From Ruminococcus sp. (lineage in GTDB: Bacteria > Bacillota > Clostridia > Oscillospirales > Ruminococcaceae), in the NCBI GenBank assembly GCA_014799765.1, contig JAAVHK010000105.1, positions 1-5,357 of the forward strand: DNA of 5,357 nucleotides, read 5' to 3'. Of the stretch, positions 4,950 to 5,357 are shown one piece after another. The notes beneath the pieces were generated by a model. It searched no databases and had not been told where the DNA came from. It saw only the letters and a program-made list of their open reading frames with translations. Each line of letters begins with the position of its first letter. Position 1 is the first letter of the stretch. The position numbers were made by a program, and so were the translations under genes.

Positions 4950-5357
4950 GTCTGAAACACATATATATATATATTCTTATGCGTGAATCTGTCTATAGTG
5001 CTTTTCAGTGTATTGGTTAGGAAGTCGCTGTCATTACCGTCAATGGGGTTGAAATCGTTTTTATTGAAAAACGGATGTATAAGAACATTCTTAACGTCCA
5101 TGCTGTTGATAAATCCGGCTATTTTTTCGCAACAGTATGTATAATTTTCATGGGTGCGGATGTCACGTATTGCGGATTGAAATTTTTTCTGTATCATGCT
5201 TTCAACAGGACAGACCAGTATAAATATATAATTTATGCCTGTTTTTTCAGATTTCACAATCTGTGTACGGTCTTCCCTGAATGAATCAAAAGTAAGTTCC
5301 GGCAGGATTTTCTTTAAATCGTCCTTGAAATCCTTAAGGAAAAGTTCCCGAATAATA
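4937..5357 (-). CDS. N-terminal alpha/beta domain of the same frame-split gene (5' end beyond window)
   Basis: The frame is open to the window edge, running IIRELFLKDFKDD... into the GTG at 5257, so that GTG is internal and the true start is outside. The visible part alternates hydrophobic strands and helices: NYIFILVCPVES, then CCEKIAGFINSMDVKNVLIHPFF, then a loop NKNDFNPIDGND, a helix (FLTNTLKSTIDRF) and a strand (NIYIYVF). Strand, helix with Cys, strand and loop, helix, strand resembles the second half of a macro domain. The glycine-rich ligand loops of active macro domains are not visible, so this is tentative. The ORF ends in FQTCRL* just after the (AT)7 tract and overlaps the next frame by 13 bases. 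Without the tract's shift, the strand would read NIYICVSD and continue into the HTH part. Confidence 0.65.
   Translation of the reverse strand, partial: IIRELFLKDFKDDLKKILPELTFDSFREDRTQIVKSEKTGINYIFILVCPVESMIQKKFQSAIRDIRTHENYTYCCEKIAGFINSMDVKNVLIHPFFNKNDFNPIDGNDSDFLTNTLKSTIDRFTHKNIYIYVFQTCRL
4961..4974. repeat. (AT)7 dinucleotide tract at the frame switch
   Basis: Seven uninterrupted AT units lie in the coding strand of the frame-split gene. Seven units give the early stop at 4937. Six units, or nine, put the N-terminal frame into the HTH frame with no stop between them. Confidence 0.9.

Noticed and set aside
4353..5284. Several plus-strand ORFs of 69-82 aa (4353, 4592, 4744, 5075)
   Set aside because: All are antisense to the frame-split HTH gene. 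Their Phe/Tyr/Leu-rich composition is the usual shadow of Lys/Glu/Asn codons on the other strand.

Overview
The window looks like a chromosome segment from a Ruminococcus-like gut or rumen Clostridia (Oscillospiraceae). It is AT-rich, with strong AGGAGG-type ribosome binding sites. It carries a dockerin module of the kind found in Ruminococcus cellulosomes and amylosomes, a threonine-rich wall protein with a sortase-type C-terminus, a Firmicutes-type lipoprotein and an XRE regulator. The genus is an inference from these families; no rRNA or other marker gene is present.

Layout. (1) 1-1064, plus strand: the 3' part of a gene for a Thr/Ser/Glu-rich, repeat-built surface protein. It ends in a small conserved-looking domain and a sorting-signal-like tail whose motif reads HPQTF instead of LPxTG. 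A hairpin terminator follows at 1085-1120. (2) 1194-1914, minus strand: a signal peptide, an N-terminal dockerin and a flavodoxin-like domain, interrupted by one frameshift near 1771-1776. It has its own extended -10 promoter, a strong RBS and an A/T hairpin terminator. (3) 1971-3754, minus strand: a two-gene unit of a 390-aa lipoprotein followed by a 136-aa membrane protein. After it lies an orphan second copy of the lipoprotein's last 28 codons, then a terminator. (4) 3907-4215, plus strand: a small XRE-family repressor diverging from the lipoprotein gene across a 152-bp region that contains a dyad. (5) 4392-5357, minus strand: two overlapping reading frames, split exactly at an (AT)7 tract, that together look like one two-domain protein. 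The N-terminal part is a divergent, possibly macro-like alpha/beta domain cut by the window edge; the C-terminal part has an XRE/Cro-like helix-turn-helix.

How the parts may work together. Regions 1 to 3 are an extracytoplasmic set: a wall protein, a secreted dockerin-borne flavodoxin, and a lipoprotein with a membrane partner. The XRE gene is well placed to control itself and the lipoprotein operon. The most unusual signals are the (AT)7 tract, where losing one repeat unit would join the two frames, the dockerin-flavodoxin fusion, and the duplicated lipoprotein tail, in which every base difference over the shared 28 codons is silent. Two frameshifts in 5.4 kb may reflect real decay, phase variation or sequence errors; the sequence alone cannot decide.
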